NCBI GenBank assembly: GCA_002839125.1
Contig: PGXI01000063.1
Coordinates: forward strand, 1 to 8,174
Length of the DNA stretch: 8,174 bases
Direction of reading: 5' to 3'
From: Tenericutes bacterium HGW-Tenericutes-5
GTDB taxonomy: Bacteria; Bacillota_I; Bacilli_A; Izemoplasmatales; Hujiaoplasmataceae
The translations under genes were made by a program, and so were the position numbers. Under the pieces are notes generated by a model. It was not told where the DNA came from, ran no database searches, and was given only the letters and a program-made list of their open reading frames with translations. Below are positions 1 to 6,526 of the stretch, piece after piece; the first letter of the stretch is position 1, and the number at the start of each line of letters is the position of its first letter.

Positions 1-1
1 T

Positions 2-2260
2 TCATTAAGGGCTGCTGACTTAAGTTCTGACAATAGCCTTAAAAATCTTCTGAATCAAGCCAAAGTCGTCTGGAATATGACACCAGAATGTATGGAGAAT
101 AATCCTCTGCCTCTTACTTTAAATGGAGACGTTAAGGTTGAAAAGCTTGATTTTCTGGAAGATGCGAATTCATGGAAAACTACTGCATGGAACTATGCAG
201 TTGTACTGGATCAGAGTAGCCATCTTTCGATGGATGCTGAGAAAGTTAGCGTTCTCAGGCCTCAGGGAAATGAAGTAAGCCTCTATGTAAGAGCCTGGAT
301 GGATAACGATGCTGCAGGGACATTTTTCTTCTCAGATTTTCTGACTCTGGGGATCCATCCGTCAGGACTGGCCATTGCATTTCTGGGAGTTAAAACAGAA
401 AATGGCAAAGTTTACCGGGAAATACCTCTGGCAAATGTGGACAAAAATAAATGGCTGGACTTGATAATCCGGACAGGAAACGGATATCTGGACTTTTTCT
501 GTAATGGTATTCGGAAATGCTCCATTCCAGTCAGCCAGGAATTGTGTTCTTCTTTTCTAAATGATTTATACCTTGGTGCTTATGGATGGCACAAGGGTAT
601 GGACCAGTACTTTGTTCGTTCATGTGAAAAGGGAATAAAAAAGATTGCAGTTGTAGCTTTATGGCACTCACTCTTGTCAGATAAGCAGATTGCCATTCTT
701 AGCAATGTAAATAAGGTAGATGCAGATGCAACAGAAGGGCCTTTCGAAGTAGCTGTGAAAGATTATAACAAATTCTTTGATGCCTCATTGGATAAGGATA
801 CGGCTGAATGTAATATACTCTGGAAATCACTGCGTAAAACAGCTGATGAGGATCCTTTGAGACCAACTTTTCATCTGACACAGCCATTCGGATGGATATT
901 CGATCCTGCCGGAGCTTATTATTTTAATGGGCTTTACCATGTTTTTTCTTATCATAACATCTATGCCCAGCTGAGCTACAACAGCCTGGATCATTATGTT
1001 AGTGAGGATCTGGTACACTGGACTCAGTGGCCTATTGGTCCCTGGGCTGACTGTGAGCTTGATAACTTCGGCATTTGGCTCATGAACCATTTTCTTGATG
1101 AAAAAGGAATACCCTGCATCATTTATACAGGGATCGGGAGCAATGCAAAGGATAGATCTCTTACACAAACTTATAGTAAAGCATCCTGGGGAGGCTGTGG
1201 TATATTGTCGCGCAGCTATGACGGACTTATATCCTATGAAGAAAAGAAACCCGTGCTGACCAGATATCACCATGATGGACATACCTGGAAAGAAGGGGAC
1301 ACATGGCATTCAATTACATCGAAACGCTATGGAGGCGCCAGGGCAGGGACTCTTGGTGACGCTGTCATGCTTTGGTCATCTAAGGATTTAGAAACCTGGG
1401 AGGAACTGGGTGAGATCTTTGCACAGCAGAAATATCCGCATTCCTGGGACAAGACAGGAGGTATGGAATTTCCATACCTCCTGTCATATGGTGAAAAAGA
1501 TGTTATGATTCTGGGAGGATTCCCTGTCCGGTACTGGATTGGTGAATTTGATACCGATCAGATCAGATTCATTCCTGATAATCAGGAAGGATTGCTGCTG
1601 GACTATACCAATCCCTTTCATTGCTTTAATCCTTTATGCGTTGATAATAAAGGTCCAGACGGAAGTGAGAGGCGGATAATAATGGCAATGTTGAATAGCC
1701 TGGGAGGAGGTGGCAATTCCCTGTTGCCATGGATGGGAGTTCACACAATACCGAGAATCCTTAAACTTGAAGGTGGCCGCTTATCCCAGGAGCCGGTACC
1801 TGAGCTGCAAATTTTGCGAGGAGAGCACAGCTACTGGAAAAATCTTCCAGTCAGCTCAAAATCAGATATAAATATCAGCCACAGCGGTGATGCTGTCGAG
1901 ATCATTGCTGAATTTGAACCAGGAGATGCCACCCGGTTTGGATTAAAATTCCGCATGTCTGAAGACAAGTCACGCTTTGTCCGCATATATTTTGATTCTA
2001 TAACCAATGAGTTCGGTGTTGACGGTAATGTCTTACATAAAGGTAGCGGTCCGTCGTATATCACTGCTGGAAAGACCGTTATAATGCACATCTTTATCGA
2101 TAAGCAGATGGTGGAAGTATTTGTAAACGGTCAGACATGCACAACTGCATCTCAGGACCGGGATTTCCCCGGAGCTGAAATTGAACTCTTCAGTGAAGGA
2201 GGAACATCCCGTTGCTCGAAGCTTGATATATGGAAAATGAATCCTTCCCTGCCTAGATAA
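2..2260 (+). CDS. Divergent GH32-type glycoside hydrolase with N-terminal LamG-like domain, 5'-truncated
   Basis: The frame is open from base 2 with no stop. The first ATG (77) lacks a ribosome binding site, and the residues before it (AKVVWN) look like the opening strand of a LamG-like fold, so the true start lies outside the window. Numbering from that ATG (727 residues): residues ~1-215 form a concanavalin/LamG-like sandwich ending near ALWHSLLSDKQI; ~265-560 form the five-bladed GH32 propeller; ~590-722 form the C-terminal beta-sandwich (IFIDKQMVEVFVNG). Inferred catalytic residues are Asp276 in WIFDPAG (family usual WMNDPNG), Asp400 in HDG (usual RDP) and Glu464 in MEF (usual EC). Their spacing, 124 and 64, is close to that of characterised members. 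The GH32 family cleaves or transfers fructosyl units of sucrose, levan or inulin, but the altered motifs leave the substrate unknown. Signal peptide and location cannot be judged. The gene is markedly richer in G+C than the rest of the window and converges on ymdB. Confidence 0.8.
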   Translation, partial: SLRAADLSSDNSLKNLLNQAKVVWNMTPECMENNPLPLTLNGDVKVEKLDFLEDANSWKTTAWNYAVVLDQSSHLSMDAEKVSVLRPQGNEVSLYVRAWMDNDAAGTFFFSDFLTLGIHPSGLAIAFLGVKTENGKVYREIPLANVDKNKWLDLIIRTGNGYLDFFCNGIRKCSIPVSQELCSSFLNDLYLGAYGWHKGMDQYFVRSCEKGIKKIAVVALWHSLLSDKQIAILSNVNKVDADATEGPFEVAVKDYNKFFDASLDKDTAECNILWKSLRKTADEDPLRPTFHLTQPFGWIFDPAGAYYFNGLYHVFSYHNIYAQLSYNSLDHYVSEDLVHWTQWPIGPWADCELDNFGIWLMNHFLDEKGIPCIIYTGIGSNAKDRSLTQTYSKASWGGCGILSRSYDGLISYEEKKPVLTRYHHDGHTWKEGDTWHSITSKRYGGARAGTLGDAVMLWSSKDLETWEELGEIFAQQKYPHSWDKTGGMEFPYLLSYGEKDVMILGGFPVRYWIGEFDTDQIRFIPDNQEGLLLDYTNPFHCFNPLCVDNKGPDGSERRIIMAMLNSLGGGGNSLLPWMGVHTIPRILKLEGGRLSQEPVPELQILRGEHSYWKNLPVSSKSDINISHSGDAVEIIAEFEPGDATRFGLKFRMSEDKSRFVRIYFDSITNEFGVDGNVLHKGSGPSYITAGKTVIMHIFIDKQMVEVFVNGQTCTTASQDRDFPGAEIELFSEGGTSRCSKLDIWKMNPSLPR
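1453..1485. repeat. Perfect 33-base inverted repeat inside the GH32 gene
   Basis: The arms GACAGGAGGTATGGAA (1453-1468) and its exact reverse complement (1470-1485) flank a single T at 1469. The repeat lies in the codons for KTGGMEFPYLLS, around the putative acid/base Glu464. A real RNA hairpin would open the innermost pairs and keep about 14-15 base pairs. One arm contains AGGAGG followed by ATG, and the other contains CCTCCT. No U-tract follows, so it is not a standard terminator. Its function is unknown. Confidence 0.9.
1829..1856. repeat. Imperfect hairpin inside the GH32 gene
   Basis: The arms ACTGGAA (1833-1839) and TTCCAGT (1845-1851) flank a 5-base loop. AGCT at 1829-1832 and 1853-1856 extends the stem past one bulged C at 1852, giving 11 pairs. 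It sits between the propeller and the C-terminal sandwich coding regions. There is no U-tract, and chance is a possible explanation. Confidence 0.5.
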
Positions 2261-2318
2261 AACAATAATTCAGTAAATCCGGCTTATTATTTATTCTGTC
2301 CATCGATAACCCTCCAAA
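2261..2318. other. Convergent intergenic gap, probable composition junction
   Basis: These 58 bases separate the stop codons of the GH32 gene (plus) and ymdB (minus). The only symmetry I found is an all-A/T pair, AATAAT (2264-2269) with ATTATT (2286-2291), across a 16-base loop. That is too weak to call a terminator for either gene. The change from moderate to low G+C occurs here. No repeat, tRNA or attachment-site-like duplication is visible. Confidence 0.6.
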
Positions 2319-3077
2319 TCATTCAAAGATATTGATTCTTTCAATTTTCTTCATTTCTAAATCCAAGAAACAAGCATTGAACTGTAATAGTGATTCTTTT
2401 TGTGGCTTGACTCTTTCTGGAACGCCTGATAAGAATTTTCTAATCCCTTGCGAAACGTCTCCACCGATAATTCCATACTTCGCTCCAGTCATTCCAACAT
2501 CAGAGATATAAAGCGTACCCTTAGGTAAAACAATATTATCAGCTGTAGGCACATGAGTATGAGTACCTATGATCGCACTCACTCTACCGTCTAGATAATG
2601 AGCTAAGGCATACTTCTCTGAGGTTGCTTCCGCATGAAAATCAACGACTATATAATCGGCTTCGATACTTTCTAACAACTCATCCATCTTCGTAAACGGA
2701 TTATCCGTTGCGTCATGCATAAAAATCCGACCGATAAGGTTAATCACAGCGATTTTCTTGCCATTATAATTAATTACGACATATTCTTTACCAGGAGTGT
2801 TCTTACCATAATTTGCTGGTCTAACAACATTAGGAAGTTCTAAAACCTCTTTATAATCAGGTCTTGAAAACGCATGGTTACCAAGCGTAAAAACATTAAC
2901 GCCTCTAGTTAAATAGTCTTTATAAGTCTTCTCACTCAAACCATTACCTTTTTCAATATTTTCACCATTGACAATAATAAAGTTTGGTTTATATTCATTC
3001 TTTACATTTAGGAAATATTTATCGAATGCCTTTTGGCCAAGTTCGTTATAAACATCTCCAACAAATAAGATTTTCAA
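2319..3077 (-). CDS. ymdB: YmdB family metallophosphoesterase (2',3'-cyclic-nucleotide phosphodiesterase type)
   Basis: This is a 252-residue cytoplasmic enzyme of the TIGR00282/YmdB family, close to the usual length. The dinuclear-metal ligands are all in place: Asp8 (FVGD), Glu39-Asn40 (NGEN), Asn67-His68 (GNH), His148 (DFHAEATSEK), and His173 and His175 (GTHTHVPTADN). DVGMTG also follows, as in the family. The Bacillus subtilis homologue hydrolyses cyclic nucleotides in vitro and affects biofilm and motility decisions; its role here is inferred. The start is TTG at 3075-3077, which gives the expected MKILFVGD N-terminus and has AAAGGGAG 10 bases upstream. The gene lies 67 bases downstream of rny, the usual partner, but a strong terminator hairpin stands between them and I found no separate promoter. 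It ends with TGA, and no terminator is visible after it. Confidence 0.95.
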   Translation of the reverse strand: MKILFVGDVYNELGQKAFDKYFLNVKNEYKPNFIIVNGENIEKGNGLSEKTYKDYLTRGVNVFTLGNHAFSRPDYKEVLELPNVVRPANYGKNTPGKEYVVINYNGKKIAVINLIGRIFMHDATDNPFTKMDELLESIEADYIVVDFHAEATSEKYALAHYLDGRVSAIIGTHTHVPTADNIVLPKGTLYISDVGMTGAKYGIIGGDVSQGIRKFLSGVPERVKPQKESLLQFNACFLDLEMKKIERINIFE

Positions 3078-3087
3078 AAATTATCGA

Positions 3088-3095
3088 CTCCCTTT
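3088..3095 (-). promoter_or_regulatory. Ribosome binding site of ymdB supporting a TTG start
   Basis: AAAGGGAG reads on the minus strand 10 bases before the TTG at 3077. It is identical to the rny ribosome binding site (4719-4726), which supports the TTG start. Its first A directly follows the U-tract of the rny terminator, so termination and ribosome loading share adjoining bases. Confidence 0.75.
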
Positions 3096-3139
3096 AAAAA
3101 GATTAGCCTTCCTAACAAGAAATTCTTATCAGGAAGGCT
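3096..3139 (-). terminator. Rho-independent terminator after rny, possibly attenuating ymdB
   Basis: On the minus strand AGCCTTCCT (3139-3131) pairs perfectly with AGGAAGGCT (3113-3105). The stem continues inward through GAT/GTT (one A-U pair and two G-U wobbles) and AAG/CTT to an AATTT loop, giving about 15 continuous pairs. A short AATC spacer leads to five T (3100-3096). The hairpin begins 5 bases after the rny stop. Because ymdB follows at once with no visible promoter, some read-through is expected. Confidence 0.88.
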
Positions 3140-3144
3140 TAATT

Positions 3145-4710
3145 TTATTTAGCAATATCTTGAGCTCTAGTCTCGCGGATTACTGTTACTTTAATAGTTC
3201 CTGGGTAGCTTAGTTTCTCTTCAATTTGAGTTCTGATTTCTCTAGCAACTACATGGGCTCTTTCATCATCGATTTCATTTGGTCTAACGATGACTCTAAC
3301 CTCTCTACCAGCTTGAATAGCAAAAGCTGATTCCACTCCAGCAACTTGGGAAGAAATTTCTTCTAATTGCGTTAAGCGGTTGATGTAGTTTTCTAATGAC
3401 TCCGATCTAGCTCCCGGTCTAGCGGCTGATAAAGCATCAGCGGCAGCGACGATAACACCGATAACTGTAGTAGCTTCAATGTCACCATGATGGGATGAAA
3501 TTGCATCCAGTACTGCTTCAGGTTCATGATATTTTCTAGCTAATTGTAAACCGATATCCACATGTGAACCTTCAATTTCATGGTCAACTGACTTTCCGAT
3601 ATCATGTAATAATCCCGCTCTCTTAGCTAAGACTTCGTTTTCACCAAGTTCAACTGCCATCTTACCTGCTAAAAATGCGGTTTCAATTGAATGTTTAAGC
3701 GCATTTTGACCATATGATGATCTAAAATGCATTCTACCAATCAATTTAGTTAAATCCGGATGGACTCTACCGATACCTGTTTCAAATACCGCTTCGTCAC
3801 CCTTATCTCTAATGAATTGATCAACTTCAACTCTTTGCTTATCAACTATTTCTTCAATTCTCGCTGGATGAATTCGTCCATCCTGAATTAAAGCTTCAAG
3901 TGATCTTTTAGCAATCTCTCTTCTTATCGGATCAAATCCAGATAAAACGACTGCTTCTGGAGTATCATCAATAATTAAATCAACTCCGGTCATTGCTTCT
4001 AAGGTTCTAATATTACGGCCTTCTCTACCGATAATACGACCTTTCATTTCATCATTTGGTAATGCCACAACACTAACTGTTGTCTCCGCTGTAACATCTT
4101 GTGCTAACTTTTGAATAGCACCGGTAATAATTTCTTTTGCTTTCTTTTGAGCTTCATTTTTCGCTCTTTCCTCTTCATCTCTAATGAAGCGGTCAATATC
4201 AGCTATCATGTCTTCTTTTACACGAGCCATGATAATTTCGCGTGCTTGTTCTACAGTGTAGTTAGCAATTTCAAATAACTTTTCATTTTGTTCTTTGATT
4301 AAATTTTCCAATTCCAGGTTCTTTTCATCAACAGCGGCTTTTCTTTGGTCTAAGACTTCTTCCTTACGATCCAAATTGAGTTCACGTTTATCTAAATTAG
4401 AAGAACGTCTTTCTAACAGTTCTTCTCTTTGATGAAGTTTATTCTCAAGAACAGCTACATTAGCCTTCTTTTCCTTTAAAACTTTATCGTTCTCCAAATT
4501 TAAATTATGAATCTCTTGTCTTGCTTCTAACAATTTTTCTTTTTTAATTCGTTCCGCTTGTGTAGTTGCATTGTCAATTATACTTTGTGATTTATTCTTT
4601 GCAGTTTGAAAGCCTTTTTCAACTACTGAAACTCGTAAAATAAACCCTAGTAGTACACCAACAAGTAAACCTAATGAACTGGAAATAATAATAATCCATA
4701 CATCTGGCAT
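3145..4710 (-). CDS. rny: Ribonuclease Y (endoribonuclease, membrane-anchored)
   Basis: RNase Y is a 5'-end-sensitive endoribonuclease that initiates mRNA decay at the membrane in many Firmicutes. This 521-residue protein has full family length and order. A single N-terminal membrane segment (about residues 5-26, WIIIISSSLGLLVGVLLGFI) comes first. A long charged coiled coil follows (~30-185, rich in E, K, R and Q). The KH domain carries the GxxG loop at Gly228-Arg-Glu-Gly231 (GRIIGREGRN). The HD phosphohydrolase domain has LLHDIGK with His369-Asp370 and later SHHGD and AADALSAARPGARSE. The start is ATG with AAAGGGAG 8 bases upstream. The gene has its own near-consensus promoter about 85 bases upstream and is insulated by terminators on both sides. 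It lies between recA and ymdB, the conserved Firmicutes order. No anomaly is seen in the protein. Confidence 0.98.
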   Translation of the reverse strand: MPDVWIIIISSSLGLLVGVLLGFILRVSVVEKGFQTAKNKSQSIIDNATTQAERIKKEKLLEARQEIHNLNLENDKVLKEKKANVAVLENKLHQREELLERRSSNLDKRELNLDRKEEVLDQRKAAVDEKNLELENLIKEQNEKLFEIANYTVEQAREIIMARVKEDMIADIDRFIRDEEERAKNEAQKKAKEIITGAIQKLAQDVTAETTVSVVALPNDEMKGRIIGREGRNIRTLEAMTGVDLIIDDTPEAVVLSGFDPIRREIAKRSLEALIQDGRIHPARIEEIVDKQRVEVDQFIRDKGDEAVFETGIGRVHPDLTKLIGRMHFRSSYGQNALKHSIETAFLAGKMAVELGENEVLAKRAGLLHDIGKSVDHEIEGSHVDIGLQLARKYHEPEAVLDAISSHHGDIEATTVIGVIVAAADALSAARPGARSESLENYINRLTQLEEISSQVAGVESAFAIQAGREVRVIVRPNEIDDERAHVVAREIRTQIEEKLSYPGTIKVTVIRETRAQDIAK

Positions 4711-4793
4711 TATTAATACTCCCTTTCTGATTTAATTTTTTTATATAAATGATAAAAATATTATATACATAAAAATAATTTTGTTACTCCTAT

Positions 4794-4822
4794 ATTATAT
4801 ATTAAAAGACCTATCTAGTCAA
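4794..4822 (-). promoter_or_regulatory. Sigma-A-type promoter of rny
   Basis: On the minus strand there is a -35 box TTGACT (4822-4817), a 17-base spacer and a -10 box TATAAT (4799-4794). Transcription should start near 4787, leaving an untranslated leader of about 77 bases that is very rich in A and T. The promoter lies just after the recA terminator, so rny can be expressed independently of the cvfB-recA unit. Confidence 0.85.
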
Positions 4823-4860
4823 AAGATATTTCTTAAATAATTCTAAAATAAATTTCTTTA

Positions 4861-4890
4861 AAAATAAAAAGAAAACCAAGATGGTTTTCT
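4861..4890 (-). terminator. Rho-independent terminator of recA
   Basis: On the minus strand AGAAAACC (4890-4883) and GGTTTTCT (4877-4870) form an 8-bp stem around a 5-base loop, followed by TTTTATTTT (4869-4861). The stem's first base is the last base of the recA TGA stop, so the hairpin abuts the coding region. The stem is A/T-rich, so efficiency may be moderate. Confidence 0.82.
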
Positions 4891-5882
4891 CATTTAACTT
4901 GCATTTTTGCTTTTACTGCAGTATAGATTTCTTCATATATTTCTGGATTTTCTTCTAAGTACTTCTTAACGTTCTCTCTACCTTGTCCGACTTTAGAATC
5001 CTTATAAGCATACCATGCACCGCTCTTCTTCAAGATTTCCATATCGGAAGCAATATCAACAATTTCCCCAGTCTTAGAGATTCCCTTACCAAAAACGATA
5101 TCGACTTCACAAGTCTTGAATGGAGCTGCAACTTTATTTTTTACAACTTTAACTTTTGCTTTATTACCAGTAATATCAGTACCTTCTTTAATCTGTTCAC
5201 CGCGTCTAATTTCCAGTCTAACAGAAGCATAAAACTTCAGTGCACGGCCGCCAGGTGTAGTTTCTGGGTTACCGAACATAATCCCTACTTTTTCACGGAT
5301 TTGATTAATGAAGATCGCTATACATTTACTCTTCGATAAAGCACCGGACAACTTTCTCATTGCTTGACTCATAAGTCTTGCTTGAAGTCCAACATGAGAA
5401 TCTCCCATTTCGCCTCTGATCTCAGCTTCAGGAACCAATGCCGCAACACTGTCAATAACAACCATATCAATCGCACCACTTCTAATCAATGCTTCAGCAA
5501 TCTCTAACGCTTGTTCACCAGTATCTGGTTGTGAAAGAATCAATTGATCAATATCAACCCCTAAATTCTTCGCATATACAGCATCTAGTGCATGTTCTGC
5601 ATCGATAAAAGCTGCATATCCACCAGCTTTTTGTGTTTCAGCTATTGCATGCAATGCAAAAGTAGTTTTCCCACTAGACTCAGGACCATAGATTTCTATG
5701 ATACGACCACGCGGATAACCAAATACACCCATAGCTTGATCAAGTGAAATTGAACCTGAAGATATTGTTTCAATATCCATAGCTCTGTTTTCACCTAAGA
5801 TCATGATTGAGCCTTTGCCATATTCTTTTTCAATCGTTTTTATCGCTAACTCTAAATTCTTTTCTCTTTGTTTGTCATCCAT
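4890..5882 (-). CDS. recA: Recombinase RecA
   Basis: RecA forms ATP-dependent filaments on single-stranded DNA for homologous recombination, and in many bacteria it triggers LexA self-cleavage. The 330-residue product shows Walker A GPESSGKT at residues 66-73, Walker B MVVIDS at 140-145, the L1 region EIRGEMGDSHVG (154-165), the L2 region around IREKVGIMFGNPETTPGG (195-212) and the NKVAAPF segment (249-255). It ends in MQVK soon after the C-terminal domain, so it lacks the acidic tail of the 353-residue E. coli protein. The start is ATG with AAAGGAGA about 10 bases upstream; the stop is TGA. pgsA lies 50 bases upstream with no cinA between. No GAAC-N4-GTTC LexA-type box is visible upstream, so SOS control is not supported by the sequence. 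Transcription probably comes from the cvfB promoter, perhaps with a weak internal one. Confidence 0.99.
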   Translation of the reverse strand: MDDKQREKNLELAIKTIEKEYGKGSIMILGENRAMDIETISSGSISLDQAMGVFGYPRGRIIEIYGPESSGKTTFALHAIAETQKAGGYAAFIDAEHALDAVYAKNLGVDIDQLILSQPDTGEQALEIAEALIRSGAIDMVVIDSVAALVPEAEIRGEMGDSHVGLQARLMSQAMRKLSGALSKSKCIAIFINQIREKVGIMFGNPETTPGGRALKFYASVRLEIRRGEQIKEGTDITGNKAKVKVVKNKVAAPFKTCEVDIVFGKGISKTGEIVDIASDMEILKKSGAWYAYKDSKVGQGRENVKKYLEENPEIYEEIYTAVKAKMQVK

Positions 5883-5932
5883 ACAATTACTTCTCCTTTT
5901 ATAAGTCTAGTAAAAATAATACTTTGCTTAGC

Positions 5933-6523
5933 TTAAATTTCTTTAAAAATTATATCTTTATTCTTTAAAAAATAATCAACTGCCGAATAAACTGTTAACA
6001 AAACAAAAATAATCGTCATAATCATTCCAATGATGCTGATAACGTCACCGCCAAATGGCATGATAAAGAAGTAATAAACAATTGTTAACATCGTAAAAGC
6101 AGTCTTAATCTTACCGCTTGATTTTGCCGCTACAATCGTTCCTTCATTAATCGCCACTAATCTTATGGAAGTCACAATCAAATCTCTTGTAATCACAATT
6201 AACACTACCCAAAACGGCATCCACATGAAAAGTCCGTTTAAATTGGTGTAGTAATAATTTGATAACAATATCAATGTTGTCGTTACCAATAATTTATCGG
6301 CCAACGGATCAATAAACTTTCCAAAAGTCGTTACGATATTTCTGGCTCTTGCAATCTTACCATCAAAATAATCAGTCACAGAAGCCGCAATAAACAATAC
6401 TCCCATGATATAGAGACTTAAATTAGCCACTAGATTATCAATTTGTTTGTTTAAAAAATAGATAATAACAATAAAAGGAATAATAAAAATTCTAATCATT
6501 GTTAGTTTATTCGGTAAATTCAT
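5933..6523 (-). CDS. pgsA: CDP-diacylglycerol-glycerol-3-phosphate 3-phosphatidyltransferase
   Basis: PgsA is an integral membrane enzyme that joins CDP-diacylglycerol and glycerol-3-phosphate to make phosphatidylglycerophosphate, the committed step to phosphatidylglycerol and cardiolipin. The 196-residue product carries the complete CDP-alcohol phosphotransferase motif D-x2-DG-x2-AR-x8-G-x3-D-x3-D at Asp51, Asp54-Gly55, Ala58-Arg59, Gly68, Asp72 and Asp76. Hydrophobic segments lie near residues 8-24, 34-50, 77-90, 100-121, 140-156 and 160-183, matching the family's multi-helix fold. The ATG lies 3 bases after the yebC stop, and its ribosome binding site GAGGAG sits within the last codons of yebC, which suggests translational coupling. 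Position upstream of recA is the usual Firmicutes location. No oddity is seen in the protein. Confidence 0.97.
   Translation of the reverse strand: MNLPNKLTMIRIFIIPFIVIIYFLNKQIDNLVANLSLYIMGVLFIAASVTDYFDGKIARARNIVTTFGKFIDPLADKLLVTTTLILLSNYYYTNLNGLFMWMPFWVVLIVITRDLIVTSIRLVAINEGTIVAAKSSGKIKTAFTMLTIVYYFFIMPFGGDVISIIGMIMTIIFVLLTVYSAVDYFLKNKDIIFKEI
5949..5979 (-). promoter_or_regulatory. Possible weak internal promoter for recA
   Basis: Within the 3' end of pgsA, the minus strand reads TTGATT (5979-5974), a 19-base spacer and a perfect TATAAT (5954-5949). The spacer is longer than the optimal 17. In such AT-rich DNA a TATAAT can occur by chance, so this is only a candidate for extra recA expression. 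Confidence 0.25.
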
Positions 6524-6526
6524 TTC

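Noticed and set aside
77..79. ATG at 77 as the true start of the GH32 gene
   Set aside because: There is no ribosome binding site before it, the frame is open to base 2, and the preceding residues continue the LamG-like domain.
699..1309. Minus-strand open frames at 699-887 and 827-1309
   Set aside because: They lie antisense to well-supported GH32 propeller codons and show no family signal; they are shadows of the real gene.
1711..1729. Small hairpin TGGCAA/TTGCCA in the GH32 gene
   Set aside because: A 6-bp stem with a 7-base loop is common by chance and is not followed by a T-run.
1831..2091. Minus-strand 86-codon open frame
   Set aside because: It is antisense to the GH32 C-terminal sandwich and has no recognisable features.
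2261..2318. Possible bidirectional terminator between GH32 and ymdB
   Set aside because: Only a 6-bp all-A/T pairing with a 16-base loop exists, with no G/C stem or proper U-tract.
4760..4765. Second TATAAT in the rny leader
   Set aside because: No -35-like hexamer lies 16-18 bases upstream, and the motif is expected by chance in this AT-rich stretch.
4741..4770. Minus-strand 9-codon leader peptide frame (MYIIFLSFI) before rny
   Set aside because: The only GGAG is 16 bases upstream, at the predicted transcript start, and the AT-rich sequence makes such frames common by chance.
4983..5339. Plus-strand 118-codon open frame
   Set aside because: It is antisense to conserved recA codons and has no recognisable features.
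2319..5882. Mycoplasma-type code with UGA as tryptophan
   Set aside because: ymdB and recA end at UGA at the expected family lengths, and the tryptophan in recA (SGAW) is UGG.
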